DNA from: Linum tenue
Taxonomy: Eukaryota > Streptophyta > Magnoliopsida > Malpighiales > Linaceae
NCBI GenBank assembly: GCA_946122785.1
Contig: CAMGYJ010000010.1
Coordinates: forward strand, 10,515,467 to 10,579,466
Length of the DNA stretch: 64,000 nt
Reading direction: 5' to 3'
The notes beneath the pieces are model-generated. The model searched no databases, was not told where the DNA came from, and saw only the letters and a program-made list of their open reading frames with translations. Below are positions 24,601 through 36,562 of this stretch, one piece after another. Each line of letters starts with the position of its first letter. Position 1 is the stretch's first letter. A program made the translations under genes and the position numbers.

Positions 24601-27600
24601 AGGTTATTATTTGTCCTACTTAGGAAGTTATTTAGAAGAAGTTAGCAGTATTTTCCATCAGAAAAGTAGCTAGCTTTACAGTTAAAGAAAGACAGTTATG
24701 AGGAGGCAGAGCACATGCAACTAAGACTCACCATACTTCTCAAGAAATTGAAGAGCTTTCTCAAGAAAAGATGGACTACCATCAATATCTTCAAGAGCAA
24801 GCAAAATAGGTCTTCCAACAACTAAAGATTTCACAGGGCGCTTATCTCTCCCTGAAAACCAAGGGCAGAAAAGTTGGCTAGTGCATATGAAACACCAGGA
24901 CAAGAATATTCATAAATAACTGGATATAGATCATATATAACAGGAAAAGTGATTGATTTGGAGACTTGTTATGGAGTACGAACATTGATGGAAAGAGCCA
25001 TCAACAGGATGAGTATTGTCACTTCGAAAAATCCCATTATGCCCCATAACAAGAGCGGCACTTGGTGCTTGTGCAAGGGCAAGTTCAAGAGCATTCTTCC
25101 AGTCATACAGATCCTCAGAAGTTTCGGCCTGCAAATGCCGCAAATAACCATTTTAATTTAACTGTTGAGGGAGATATTGCTCTTGTTCTCATACAAAGTT
25201 CACGGAAAGGCCAGCAGATAATAAGCAACACTATAACTTGTTTTAGAGGATAAATCTAGGCTAGGGTGGATTTGGAAGAAGGGACATGGAAGATAGCACT
25301 TACCTTAAGAGTAAAAGCTCGTCCATCCCGGCCATCGGGAAACAAAACAGTCAAAAACTTTTTATCTTCTCTTACAACCACACTGTAAAAAAATGAAATC
25401 ATATACAAGCCAAACAATGAAGTCCCAGAACACAGAAGGTTATAAGGCATACCTCCCAGAATTATTTAAATCTATTCCTCCTAAAGTTAAGTTCACTTCA
25501 CCACCTTTTTGTGGTAAGGCACTCTGCAGGAAAGAAGGAAAAAAATATGAGTAACAGCGGCAACGATTTGCTCATGCATAAATTACTTCAAATGTCAGTT
25601 AGCAGCAGACTGGGCACATAGACCAAACTACCAGCACCTCACTAAGAAAATTAAAATATAATATTTGAGAATAATAATACACCTAGAGCATAATCATAAA
25701 ACAAGGAACTCACTAATGCGAATCTTTCAGTACCAGGTGCAATCAACATAAAGAACTGCGATAAGATAATCAAATGTCCATTATTGACCAAAACCACTAG
25801 TAGTGTTTTGATCCTCGATAAGTATGAAGACCAAGGGGCAAAGTACCATCCAAAGGATGAAGAAACTAGCAGGGAACCTTGAAGTGGCGAAGATTAAGCT
25901 AAACACTTACCAAAGTAAAGAATAGAACTACAAGTAGACAAAGTAAAGACATTTAACAAGGATAAACTAACCGGGTCATTCTTAAAGAAAACCAAGGATG
26001 TGCGTGTGAGGATAAACCACCGCTTTTTCCATGATTTCCAACCTAGTCCTGCAGGAATTCAATACTAGCTGTCAGCACCGGAGAAGACTTTCCTTTTCTC
26101 AAGTCAGAAGCGAATATATATACTATAGATACCCTTCTGTTTGGGAAATAAGGAGGGTGAATATTTTGAAGGGACGCAAGTGGTGATGTCGAACATTGAT
26201 AGAGAATAAAGATGGTGAAAAATAGAATAAAATAATTAAGTAGATCTAAAGTGAATCCCCCATTCAAGGGGGGGTTTACACCCTATAGCAGATGCCTTGT
26301 TCACTATTACAGCAGGTAAGAGAAGAGAGACAGAAGTTGAGTTGTAAACTACAGCTCAGCTTCCTGCCTTATTAGAGTTTCTTTTTCTTCCTTATTATAT
26401 GTTTCACTTCTTAAGGAGGGCCTACTATTATAATTTCTGGAGATGATATTTGCTCCAAAGTTCAAACGGGGAAGTATGAGTACCATTACCTCCCTTTCTT
26501 AGAAAATGATTATTTCCCAGAGCGCATCAACAGTGTACCCTGGTTTTAGGGTGCATACATAAATTTGCAAATTTTGACAAATGGAATTGTAATTCAACTT
26601 TACATTCGTCTTTTACAGAATAATAATGATATCCTTACAAAAGCTTATATAGATGTTTATAAATCGGTTGGTTTAAGGTACACAAATGACACTAGTTAAA
26701 TCTACAAACATCGTGACATTACGTATGTTGTCAATATCCAGGGTGTACAGTAACCCTGTTATTATTTCCTATAGATAAAAGGCCCCGAACAAATTAATGA
26801 AATAAGCAGAATTTTGGATTTCAAGTCCGAGAATAATTATCTCTTTTCTAGGGTTTCTACTTTCTAGGGCCTCAAAATAAGTCACTCAACGAGTGGGAGT
26901 ATCAAAGGAAATCTGGATAAAATTGCAACAAAATTCTGAACATAAGACTCATAACACGCCCCCTATTACTATTGAACTAGCCAAATAAGAGAAGGTGATG
27001 GAGGTCCCCCTCCGCGCTCTTTAAATACTATATATTGTAAATTAAGGAATAATCTCAGTTCCTCAAGCTCCAGAAGCCCCCTTCTCCCCTTCCACACCAA
27101 ACAGAATGCTATCCCACCCGAAAAATCAGTGGAAACTGAATCAAACAAGTTCCTAGCACAAGAACCAGGATCCACAAGAATAAGGTTTAAGTAAGTACAA
27201 CAGATATAAGGGAGTCTGTGGGACTTTACATGAACTCAACTGGACTAGAGAGAACATTTTGCTTTCAAACAAACGAGTGAATCGTCAAATTGATAAGGTT
27301 CAGGTTGATGATTCTACAACTGTACATATAATTTTGGGCAAATTTCTACTCAGTCATTACTGATTCCCATCCAGCTAATTGTTCCGTCTTGTGCTTTAGA
27401 GCAGTTGCACAATGTTCAGACACAAAAAATAGAAAAGTAATCTTCAACACAACTGCTGAACTAAAACTACTAGGGAAGTTTTACAGCACTGACTAGGGAA
27501 GAGATAAATCTAGAATCAACTGTTCACAAGGAAGAGCTGTAACCAACCTTTCGAGGAAATGAACAGTGGTCCGCTTTTAAAAACCTGTTAAAGAATTGTG

Positions 27601-28687
27601 TCGAATTAGAACACATAAATGTTGAACACAGGTGAACAAACATAAATGGAGAAGGCAGTTTGAGTTTAACCCCCAAAAAATGACACCAACACTGCATTTG
27701 ATCACAACAATTGGCAAATAAAACTCAATTAACTGTTTCTTCTGTAAATTTGGAAAGTTGAATATTATTTAAGCCAACCGTGAACATTTGGAGTTGGAAC
27801 TTTCAGTAAGGATTCCAGGTGGAAAAATAGTGTTCTCCTGTTGCACTACGGGAAACGTGAAGAGGGGAATTGCCATTTATTTATCGCACGGTCACGTTAT
27901 GCTTTATGCACCTACATCTACTATATATGTCCCGACAATCTCAAGGATATTAGCAGCCACCCAGGTCCCCATTCACTTCAAATATAAACTAAACCAGACA
28001 GACACATGCGATCAGAAGGAACCTGTTACTATGTTGATTTTGTTTTTCAGACCGATTCATTCAGTAAACCATTAGAGCTTAACCACTCTGACACAAGAAG
28101 CAAGAGAATGCTGTCTCATTGATGCAATGAATGAAACAGGCTTCACTAGGTACAACTTAGGGAGTACGGATTAAACAGAGTATTTTAATTCAACCCAGAA
28201 TCATCCAACAGAACCACTCTAAAAATAGAGCAATCCAGCAATTGAGCCAACAGGCTGACGTGGGGTGCCCAAAGCCACAAAATGAATGTCAGTTGTTCAA
28301 CAATGTCCATTGGCATCTCTAATTTCTTAACATCATGCAATTGAGTTAGGAAACAAGTTAAAGGAAAATGCAGTCCACGTAGTGAGTTCCAAACTTAGCC
28401 AAGAACAGTAATAAAAAAAAAAAGGAATTGTTTTACTTCCAGTACTTAACCCCTAGAAATGAACACAGACACTAGGCATTGAACCTGGAATGCATCATCA
28501 TGATCAAGATCCAAATAAATTCAAGCCAAATTCGAGTCTGTCTGATCAAGAGCAGGGGGGGAAGAAAATGCAGTACCGTGTTAGAAGTAGCAGGTCTAGA
28601 ACGGTCAAGAAAAGCAGCTGAAGAAGCCGACATTGACACAGTTTCCGGGGGATCAACGACGCCGGCACGGGGCATTAGTGTGTTCAA
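15619..28687 (-). CDS. PH-domain ROP (Rho of plants) GTPase-activating protein, REN1/PHGAP family
   Basis: This is a complete gene of 22 coding exons, minus strand, 895 residues from the first ATG. Exons in coding order: 28577-28687, 27548-27584, 25972-26048, 25453-25523, 25304-25382, 24984-25128, 24732-24851, 24113-24190, 23898-23953, 23750-23819, 23353-23440, 22361-22604, 20693-20914, 19507-19854, 18959-19005, 18211-18271, 18035-18118, 17513-17626, 17256-17419, 16782-16851, 15903-16112, 15619-15810. All introns are GT-AG and the phases join throughout. Domains: PH at about residues 40-150 (GWKSWKKRWFILTRTSLVFF); RhoGAP at about 175-390, with arginine finger R222 in GILRQSADVEEV; an acidic Ser/Asp-rich linker at about 393-466; a coiled coil at about 598-738; a conserved tail ending SSPPWN. 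The family turns off ROP GTPases at the plasma membrane or on vesicles. An in-frame ATG 18 codons downstream (28633) is an equally possible start (877 residues). Confidence 0.95.
18427..18830. repeat. Diverged tandem duplication in an intron of the RhoGAP gene
   Basis: A block of about 205 bp beginning TTTTTCCAGGATTTAGACTA (about 18429) recurs at about 18634 with TTTTCCAGGAATTAAACTAG. Shared strings follow in the same order: CAATAAAGAAA, GGGCAAT, ACTCATTT, CAAGTTGGAAAAA, CCATGTATAGTCACTC. It lies wholly between coding exons 15 and 16. Confidence 0.75.
21360..22213. repeat. Tandem duplication (period 427 bp) in an intron of the RhoGAP gene
   Basis: CCCCTTGTCCACAATGAAAA occurs at 21380 and again at 21807. 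The next 300 bp are nearly the same in both copies (TTTCATGGAATATATCAAAG, GTGAATAAGGAAT, CATAAAGGAGACCCG). The string TTCAAGTTGGCCAGAT recurs at the edge of each unit (21783 and 22210). The repeat lies between coding exons 12 and 13 and has not disturbed the gene. Confidence 0.85.
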
Positions 28688-29230
28688 CTCCTCCGAACCG
28701 AGCAGCCCATTGCTGGCCGACTCGGCCGGGCAGATCGGGAAGGGGATCTACAGTTCACACGAACCAGACGATCGGAATCAAATATGGGCAATCGCCACAA
28801 GCAAGTGATGATAAGGATTTCTTTCCTTGTTTACTCCTTTGCCTTCCCTTTTCCCGCGGTTAGGGTTTCCGAAAGCGACCAAGGAATGACAATAACTCCC
28901 AAGCTCTAAGTTTCTTTCTACTCTAAACGAGCCCAGACAAATTTGCTGCGGCACTTTCTCGTGGTAGTTCTCTGGTGAGGTTGGGGCCTCCGAGAGAGAG
29001 AGAGAGGGCAAATTGCGATGGATGGATTAGGTGGGTGGATGGAGTAGTGGTTGTCTGTCTCTCAGTAGTATATTACTCTCCCCCGCTGTTCGTCAGTTTG
29101 CGGGAGAAGGAAAGTGAGAAAGTGGGGGCAATGAAGGGAGAGAGAGAGGGAGAGGGGACTTTGCTTTCCACCTACTTCTCTCTCACCTTGATAGCAGTAG
29201 CTCGCAGGCAGACAGGCAGTAATTAAAAAC
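28688..29230 (-). promoter_or_regulatory. 5' leader and promoter side of the RhoGAP gene
   Basis: On the minus strand the sequence upstream of the start is rich in CT runs (the plus strand shows GAGAGAGAGAGAGAGG at about 28992 and AGGGAGAGAGAGAGGGAGAGG at about 29134). Pyrimidine patches of this kind are common near plant transcription starts. The start site cannot be placed from sequence alone. Confidence 0.4.
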
Positions 29231-30232
29231 TGAAAAATTATGAAAGAAGAGGATGAAGAAGAAGAAGAACAGCAAGAGAGGAGGAGAGGGGCTTGTCAAT
29301 TTGTCATGGATTGCAAACTAATGTAATAAGGTCTAATTGTCTGCGGTCACTCCCAGTCAAGTCCGAGTCTTGTTGGCAGCAACGACGGCCACGTGTATGG
29401 GGCAGGGCATCTTTTTGTGTATTTGGCTGGTTGTCAGCGATACTTTTTGGCGGGATTTTATTTTCATCTACCTCGCATTAACCTCAAAACAAGATGGCAT
29501 TGGACCTCTTGCATTCCAATTGCAACTTGAAATGTGGGTGAAACCAGTGCAGTTATATTCGCAATTTAAAGTGTAGAATCGTACGGTCTACGTTTCTAGG
29601 ATAGAAAAACGTTTTAAATTACTAATTAAATCGTTCTACACTCATTCTCTCCGTCTCCACTCGATTCCCCTGCAATCCCTAATTCTCTCCGTCTCCACTC
29701 TCCAAAATCCACCCTTTTCGGCGAACAACCCGTCGTCGTCGCTGCACGGCAGGCCTTCCAGCGAAGTATCAGTCGTCGTCGCCTTCCACCGAAGCTCCAG
29801 CACTTGTCGCACTCGCCAGCCCTATCACTCATCGCACTCATTTCGTCTCCCGTTGCCACTCGTCGACGCCACACCAGGTAATCTCTTCCTTGTCCTAGGC
29901 TCCTAGCAACTGTTATTTCTGGGTGCTGTGTATATTATATTTCGTGGATTTAATTTCAATTCAGGAAAGTGGAAACAAACAGTTCAATTTCCTACTTTGT
30001 TTGCTGGAAACAAACAGTCCAATTTGAGGATGTTTCCTACTTAGGGTTTCAGTTTCCATTGCAACTTCATTGGGGTTTAAGGGAGTTTTGTGCTTGTTCG
30101 GATTCACCAAAATATGTTTGTTCGTATGTAGTGATTTTGTGATATACAGCCTGTTGAGATAGTTTGAGCAAGTTGAGATTTCGTGATTTACAACCCTTAT
30201 TCTTTATTTATGCAAGATTTGCAATTTCAAGT
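29231..30232. other. Intergenic region leading into the hAT transposon
   Basis: 29575 carries GTGTAGAATCG, and a TAGAATCGCGC occurs at 47384 beyond the far end of the hAT transposase. They may mark the two ends, but they are in the same orientation and no 8-bp duplication was found, so the ends are not settled. 29640-29880 looks like a pyrimidine-rich untranslated leader ending at a possible donor CCAG|GTAATC (29877). Confidence 0.35.
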
Positions 30233-31429
30233 ATGTCGAGTGGAGGTACTAGTGCAAGCAATACTGTATCCAATTCTAGAGCGAAGAGAAAAAATGTACA
30301 AGGCAATCGTCTAGACCCCGGTTGGCAGCATGGTAAAGATGTACTCGATACCGGGCAGAAAGTGAGATGCAAGTATTGTGAAAAGGAAGTATTTGGTATA
30401 TCTCACTTCAAACATCATCTTGCAGGAACAAGAAAGGACTATGTCGCTTGTGTTAGTGTTCCCAATGAAGTTAGAGCAAAAAAACTAAAGCTACTTAGTG
30501 CAACTGAAGAAGGGAATACGACTAAGACAAGGAAGTTACATTATCTCAGTTTTACTCGTGATGGAGAGGGTAATGTAGCTAGTGGCACTGGCACTGCTGG
30601 CAAACGGAAAACAATTGCTACAGTTTTGAAGAAAGAACTCCCGGAAAAGGCTTGCAAGACCATATCAAAATGGTGGTATGAATATTCTATTCAATTCAAC
30701 TAGATGCGATACCTATCACCAAATGTGGGAAGATGTAGCTCGGCATGGTCATGGTTTTAAGGGTCCTTCATATGATGAGGTTAGGGAGACTCTACTGAAA
30801 GAGGAAATGCAGGAAGTGGAGAATAAATTGGGGATCTTCAAAGCTTGATGGAAGGTCATGGGTTGCACGATAATGTATGATGGATGAACGGATAAGAAAC
30901 GGTGAGTTCTTTGTAACTTTTTGGTTAATAGTCCTCGTGAAACTGTATTTCTTGAAGCTGTTGACACTTCTGATTTTTTGAAGACCACTGAAAAGGTGTT
31001 TGAGATGTTAGATGGAGTTGTTGAGAAGGTTGGGGAAGAGAATGTTGTCCAAGTTGTGACACATAATGCTTCAGCTTACAAGACAAGTGGACAAATGTTG
31101 ATGGAAAAAGGAAACATTTATTTTGGACACATTGTGTTGCTCATTGCTTGGATTTGATGCTAGAGGATATTGCGAAGCATATTAAGGTGAACGCGAACAC
31201 AATTTCCAATGGGAATAAGATCACCAATTTTATTTATGCAAGAACAATGTTGATTGTCATGATGAGGGAGTTCACTCAAGGGAAAGATTTGATTAGACCT
31301 GCTGTTACAAGATTTGCTACATCATATTTGACATTGGAAGCTCTTAATGACAATAAAGGTTCCTTGATGACAATGTTTTCTTCTGAGAAGTGGAGGAAGA
31401 GTAGCTATTCTAAACTTCGTGAAGGAAAA
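30233..31429 (+). pseudogene. hAT transposase, N-terminal part (BED finger and DUF659), broken
   Basis: It starts with MSSGGTSASN at 30233. A BED-type zinc finger follows (CKYCEKEVFGISHFKHHLAG), then a basic region. After a frame break at about 30700, DUF659-like blocks appear in several frames: GPSYDEVRETLL (30762), GCTIMYDG (30864), LEAVDTSDFLKTTEKVFE, ENVVQVVTHNASAYK (31040), HCLDLMLEDIAKHIKV (31142) and RPAVTRFATSYLTLEAL (31295). Together these follow the plant hAT/DUF659 order. Stops and frameshifts make it non-functional. The frame ends in LREGK at 31429, where an LTR begins (TGTCACACCC). The protein resumes at about 39900. Confidence 0.85.
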
Positions 31430-33518
31430 TGTCACACCCTCTCCCTCTCAAGTTACTTGACACGTATGTTTGTAACTTGACGATGTAAATATTGATTAGG
31501 GGTGGAATTAACTCGGAATTTCAATGAAGAAATTTATGACTAGATGGTAGAGAATTCTAAAATTAAGTGATTGTACTACTAGATGAAAAATTAAAAATTA
31601 AATGAATGATGATCATCGATTAAACTATGTTGCTCATGTTTATATCCCCATATGCATTCGTAGATTGGAAATGAAGTTAACTAAATTGTGATATCATTTT
31701 GAGAAGAGTGGGTTTCTTAGTAGCCTCCACTTAACCGAAAAAGAGGGCTAACATTTTCCTTTGTATGTGTGTCCTATTCTCCCATTTATTGCTAAGATGG
31801 ATTGAAATAAGGAAGGAAGCAATTTCCCCTGGCTCCACCATACTCCTTCTGAAAGTCCCATTGCCAAACTTCCTCTAAACCCCCACGTGGGTAGCTTGAT
31901 GTAGTGGTGAATTAATTAGTTGGGGGAAAGGGAACAAGTGTATGGAATAGGATTGAGAATGAAGTTGGATATTCCTTCCTAAAAACAAAATCCAATAAGT
32001 TAGCAGCCTTGTTTCTCCTTCTAAGATCATGATCCGTCATAACAAGTGTTAAACTTCCATACTTGAAATATGAGACTTGCATGGTAGGATTAGCAAGGGG
32101 ACACCAATTCACAAGAAAGAGAGCACGGAGAGTCGCCAAGGGAAAATAAGAATTTGAGGTGAGTAAATCTTATCCTAGTGCTCATATTAATACAAATATG
32201 GTATCCGGGTCATGAAGTGACTCGAGTACAGGGTAAGTTAGTACTAATTGATCCGTGTGATATCATATTGTTGTGATATGAGAATGGACGATGACATGGA
32301 TGAGTGCGTAATTATTTGAAGGATCATGTTAATATGTGACATGGTATTGTACAATGATTTTTGGTATGATATATGAGCTATGATTATGTGATATAAAACT
32401 GGATATCGGAAGTGTATGATAGGAAAGATAATTTGCCTAGTACGAAATTGTATGATTGGAATCTGGAAATGAACTACAAGGCTTATGAATGAGAAAGTGC
32501 AGGAGATGGTTAAAAGTATATTATCTTTATATAAAAGCGAAATGGATTGGCCTAAATGGCATACATGAAAATGTTATTGCATGGTCACCTAAATCGAACA
32601 TAATGATTGGCTTGTTGTACACTCAACACAAGATATGGGAAAAGGGAGAACATGGTATGATGACACCGGACGGTGATTCATTCCGTAGTATGTGATATGA
32701 CGAGACTGGGCTGGGTACGTCCCGTAGTGGTATAATGGCACCGGGTTGAGATACATTCCGCGATGATATGTTTTATTGGAACCAATGGTAATCCATATTC
32801 CTATATCTTGGAAGAGTATATGGTTTGGCAAGCTAATGAAATAAAAGCCACTAAATCAACCTAACTGTGCATGTGATTAAATCCTTATATAAAGATTACC
32901 TATGGCGAGGTTATGTGATGACTTCCTTTTATGTGATATATGAACTAGACATGTGGATGATATAGTTATGTGATAGTTTTTCATGATATTTGTTATATTG
33001 ATATGATATGGGAGTGCATGATGAAATGAATTGATGTTTGTGTTATTGAATGAAATCTCATGTATCATTGTGTTTAGGTGATGTGGTATATGACATGTGT
33101 TATGAGACCATGGCTGAATGTGACTATGTATCGTCGGTTGTTAACATATGGTAAGTGATATGAATGGGTTATGGATGATAGGAGAAGTACTTCGGGGCAC
33201 AGCATCACTCGTTGCTATTTTGGTATTGATGTTTGTATTAGGTTATTATTTACTCATTGAGTGACGTCTCACTCCGTCAATATTTTTCCCAGATCAATAG
33301 CTAAAATGGGTGAAGGCCATGGGACGAAGCAAGTTTGAGTTTGATATCGACGAGGTGGGCGGAAGGCTGAACTCTCCACAATGTTTTTATGGGACATATG
33401 AAAATGGGTTTTTCCCAAAATTTTATTATGGATCAAGAGTTTAACGATTTTGGTAAATAGCTGATGATGTGCATATATTTTAAATGGTTTAAAAGGAGAA
33501 AAGTAGTTGGGTGTTACA
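31430..33518 (+). repeat. Long LTR of a gypsy-like retrotransposon
   Basis: It begins TGTCACACCC and ends GGGTGTTACA, an inverted end pair typical of Tekay/Del-type gypsy LTRs (about 2.1 kb). The inside has repeated TGATATG strings and blocks like GGTTGAGATACATTCCGCGA and GGCACAGCATCACTCGTTGC, in the style of those LTRs. It is followed by TGATATCATAG (33523), a worn match to the initiator-Met primer site TGGTATCAGAGC. It is inserted into the hAT transposase frame. Confidence 0.6.
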
Positions 33519-33991
33519 TTTGTGATATCATAGTTGGGATATGATCCCACGGGATATCACCGGCTTTGATAAAGTAGTATTGCATAGTTTTAAAGAGATT
33601 TCCATGGTTTTAAATCCAATTTTGCATTATGAGACAAATATGGACCCGGATCCAAATCGGTTGTTTATTCAGTCTATGTGGAGTTCAGTCAAGGAGAAGC
33701 AAAAGAAATCTCCCTGTCACCTCTACGCGAAGGATCACAAAGATCTCCGACAACATCAAGCTACGTCCCAGGCATAAGTATATAGGGTGATAGTATTAAG
33801 TATATGAAGAGTGAATATAGAATTATACTCGTATGCTTATATGTTTATATGGTATAAGGATCGAGAAAAGAAGAATAACATAATGTTTATATGGATATAT
33901 GAAATTATAATGGGAGGGTGATGTTAAGACGACGTGCTGATGTAGTTGGATGCTTGATTGACTATATAGTGGTCTATGAATCAATACGGTG
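33519..33991 (+). mobile_element. Short internal region of the gypsy-like element
   Basis: About 470 bp remain between the long LTR and the second, incomplete LTR copy. No gag or pol can be read. The 78-residue ORF at 33541-33777 has no family features. Confidence 0.4.
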
Positions 33992-34567
33992 AAAATATTG
34001 ATTAGGAGTGGAATTAACTCGGAATGTCAACGAAGAAATTTATGACTAGATGATAGATAATTCTAAAATTAAGTGATCATACTACTATATGAAAATTTAA
34101 AAATTAAATAAATGATGATCATCGATTAAACTATGATGTCTCATGTTTATATCCCGTATGCATTCATAGATTGGAAATGAAGTTGACTAAATTGTGATAT
34201 CCTTTGTGAAGAGTGGGCTTCTTAGTAGCCTCCACTTAACCAAAAAGGGTTAACATTTCCCTTTGTGTGCGTGTCTTATTCTCCCATTTATTGTTGAGAT
34301 GGATTGAAATAAGGATGGTATCAATTTCCCCTGCCTCCACCTCACTCCTTCTGACAGTCCTGTTGCCAAACTTCCTCTAAACCCTCCACGTGGGTAGCTT
34401 GCAAGTAGTGGTGAATTAATTAGTTGGGGGAAAGGGAACAAGTGTATGGATTAGAATAAGGAAGAAGGCTAGCTATCACCACCATTCCTTTTAGTTTATG
34501 TGTGTGTGTGGGGGGGGGGGGATAATGTTTACAGGAAGGTAACCATTTTGAGAACAAAAACCGCCAC

Positions 34568-35206
34568 TGTAACATCCCGAACCTTTTTCCCGACGAAGAT
34601 ACTGTCCGCTTTGGGCCTCTACACCCGCACGGTTTTCGACTTGTGGTGCAATTCAGGGTGACTTCCCAAGAGGTCACCCATCCTTGTTGTGCTCCACACT
34701 GAGCACTTTTAACTTCGGAGTTCTCACAAGAACTCCTCCATTACACCCCAAAACGCGTCTTATCAGTTAAGGTCGGTTTCTTACTTATGAACCATGGATC
34801 TCTCCCGTGCTTTGTCGATGTGGGATTCACCTAAGGTGTTACATACACCCCCCCCCTTGGGACTCAACGCCCTCGTTGAGGTTTGCCCCACCATCGTTCA
34901 AGAGGGACGCGGAGAGGCTCTGATACCACTTGTAACATCCCGAACCTTTTTCCCGACGAAGATACTGTCCGCTTTGGGCCTCTACACCCGCACGGTTTTC
35001 GACTTGGGGTGCAATTCAGGGTGACTTCCCAATAGGTCACCCATCCTTGTTGTGCTCCACACTGAGCACGTTTAACTTCGGAGTTCTCACAAGAACTCCT
35101 CCATTACACCCCAAAACGCGTCTTATCAGTTAAGGTCGGTTTCTTACTTATGAACTATGGATCTCTCCCGTGCTTTGTCGATGTGGGATTCACCTAAGGT
35201 GTTACA
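34568..35206 (-). mobile_element. Complete Cassandra TRIM retrotransposon with 5S-like LTRs
   Basis: Two 276-bp LTRs (34568-34843 and 34931-35206) differ at about four sites by eye and are flanked by the 5-bp duplication GCCAC (34563-34567, 35207-35211). On the minus strand each LTR runs from TGTAACACCTTAGG to GGGATGTTACA. Between them are a primer site TGGTATCAGAGC next to the upstream LTR and a purine tract AAGGGGGGGGG before the downstream LTR. There is no ORF, as usual for TRIMs. In each LTR the minus strand contains a 5S rRNA-like stretch (GAACTCCGAAGTTAA, GGATGGGTGACC, TTGGGAAGTC), the mark of the Cassandra family. Confidence 0.92.
34641..34724 (-). other. 5S rRNA-like domain in the Cassandra LTR (second copy at 35004-35087)
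   Basis: On the minus strand it reads AGAACTCCGAAGTTAAAAGT, then GGATGGGTGACCTCTTGGGA and a 3' part ending near TGCACCAC. These match the 3' two thirds of plant 5S rRNA, which includes the internal control region. The middle (GCTCAGTGTGGAGCACAACA) has diverged from 5S, so this is a retroelement domain and not a ribosomal gene. Confidence 0.8.
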
Positions 35207-35885
35207 GCCACCCTCAGTTCTTGCTTTGGTTTGGTGGCTATCTTAGTTAGAGAGAGGATCCAGAATGAAGTTGGATATTTCTTCCTAGAAACAAAACCCA
35301 AAGAAGTTAGCAGCTCTGTTTCGCCTCCTAAGATCATGATCTGCCATAACAAGTGTTAAACTTCCATACTTGAAATATGATACTTGGATGGTAGGATTAG
35401 CAAGAGGACACCAATTCACAAGGAAGGGAGCATGGAGAGTCGCAAAGGGAAAATAAGAATTCGAGGTGAGTAAATCTTATCCTAATGCTTATATTAATAC
35501 GAATATGGTATTCGAGTCATGAAGTGACTCGAGTACAGGGTAAGTTAGTACTAATTAATCCGTGTGATATCATATTGTTGTGGTATGATAATGGATGAGT
35601 GCGTAATTATTTGAAGGATCTTGTTAGTATGTGACATGGTGTTGTATAATGTATTGTATAATGGTTTTCAGTATGATATATGAGCTATGACTATGTGATA
35701 TAAAATTGGATATCATAAGTGTATGATAGACAAGATACTTTGACTAGTACGAAAGTCTATGATAGGAATCTGGAAATGGCCTACTAGGCTTATGAATGAG
35801 AAAGTGCAGGAGACGGTTAAAAGTATATTATCTATATATAAAATGGAAATGGATTGGCCTTAATGGCATACATGAAAATGTTATT

Positions 35886-36181
35886 GGCGGTTGGAATGAC
35901 CAAACCGGTCCAACTACTATAGGCTGAACTGATGCAATGGTTGAGAAACTTCATACGAACCATTGTAATGGTTGGGGTGTAATCCCCTCTTGTTTTTATA
36001 TGTTTTCCCCTAACAAAAACTATGCGAAAATCAAAATTGATTTTTTCTGCATTGTTTTTAAAAGAGAAAATCGAGTCAAGTGTGGTTCTCGCCGCTTTGC
36101 TGCCTTCGGTGGTTTCTAAGGTTTGAGGTACCGCTACCCCTGAAAGGTACGTCCTTTCTATCCTCTGATAAATCATTTTGT
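35886..36181 (+). repeat. Truncated 5' LTR of copia-like element A
   Basis: It matches 39447-39800 (GATGCAATGGTTGAGAAA, AAACTCTCAAAAATCAAAA-like block, GAGGTACCGCTAC, CCTTTCTATCCT). It lacks the first 215 bp of that LTR, the TATA part and the last 40 bp. It joins element B's LTR at a shared TAACC. Confidence 0.7.
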
Positions 36182-36562
36182 AACCTCAATCCCTAATTCT
36201 ATTCGTACAAACCCTAATCCCCAATTATCAAACCCGATAGAACCTTGTTTCTATCATTTGGTATCAGAGCCCGATTTCGTGAGTGTGTTCGTCACATCTC
36301 TCAATCAAGGATGGATACGTGTATGAAGAATCCGTACCTAGGGTTACTAAATTGGTAACCTCAGCAATCATTCAAGTGTTCTTCCTTTTGATGGGGTTTA
36401 GGAGAACACATGTAGTGTATTCCTCGGGCATCATAACAATTTGTGGAAAACGCCCATTTGAGAACGAGAATTGGTGGATGCTTTTTGAGACGAAGATCAA
36501 GATCATGTCGGATTTTGATACCTAAGAATTTGACGTTTGGTTGAGGTACGGCCTGCTCACCG

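Larger units (their letters stand above)
33992..35885 (+). repeat. Second, truncated copy of the gypsy-like LTR
   Basis: From AATATTGATTAGGAGTGGAA onward it parallels the first LTR from 31489, with the same order of blocks up to GGCATACATGAAAATGTTAT (35865, matching 32563). It carries a Cassandra element at 34568-35206 and about 100 bp of sequence missing from the first copy. Both of its ends are missing: the first 60 bp of the LTR and everything after the match at 32582. Confidence 0.75.

Noticed and set aside
26529..26760. MITE in RhoGAP intron 2
   Set aside because: The strings CAGTGTACCCTGG and CCAGGGTGTACAGTAACCCTG resemble inverted ends, but the pairing is short and no target duplication is visible.
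34641..35087. 5S rRNA genes
   Set aside because: The similarity is confined to the Cassandra LTRs and the middle of the 5S sequence has diverged, so it is a retroelement domain.
36258..36269. tRNA gene fragment
   Set aside because: TGGTATCAGAGC is the primer-binding site complementary to initiator Met tRNA, placed directly after an LTR. The same holds at about 41507 and, on the minus strand, in Cassandra.
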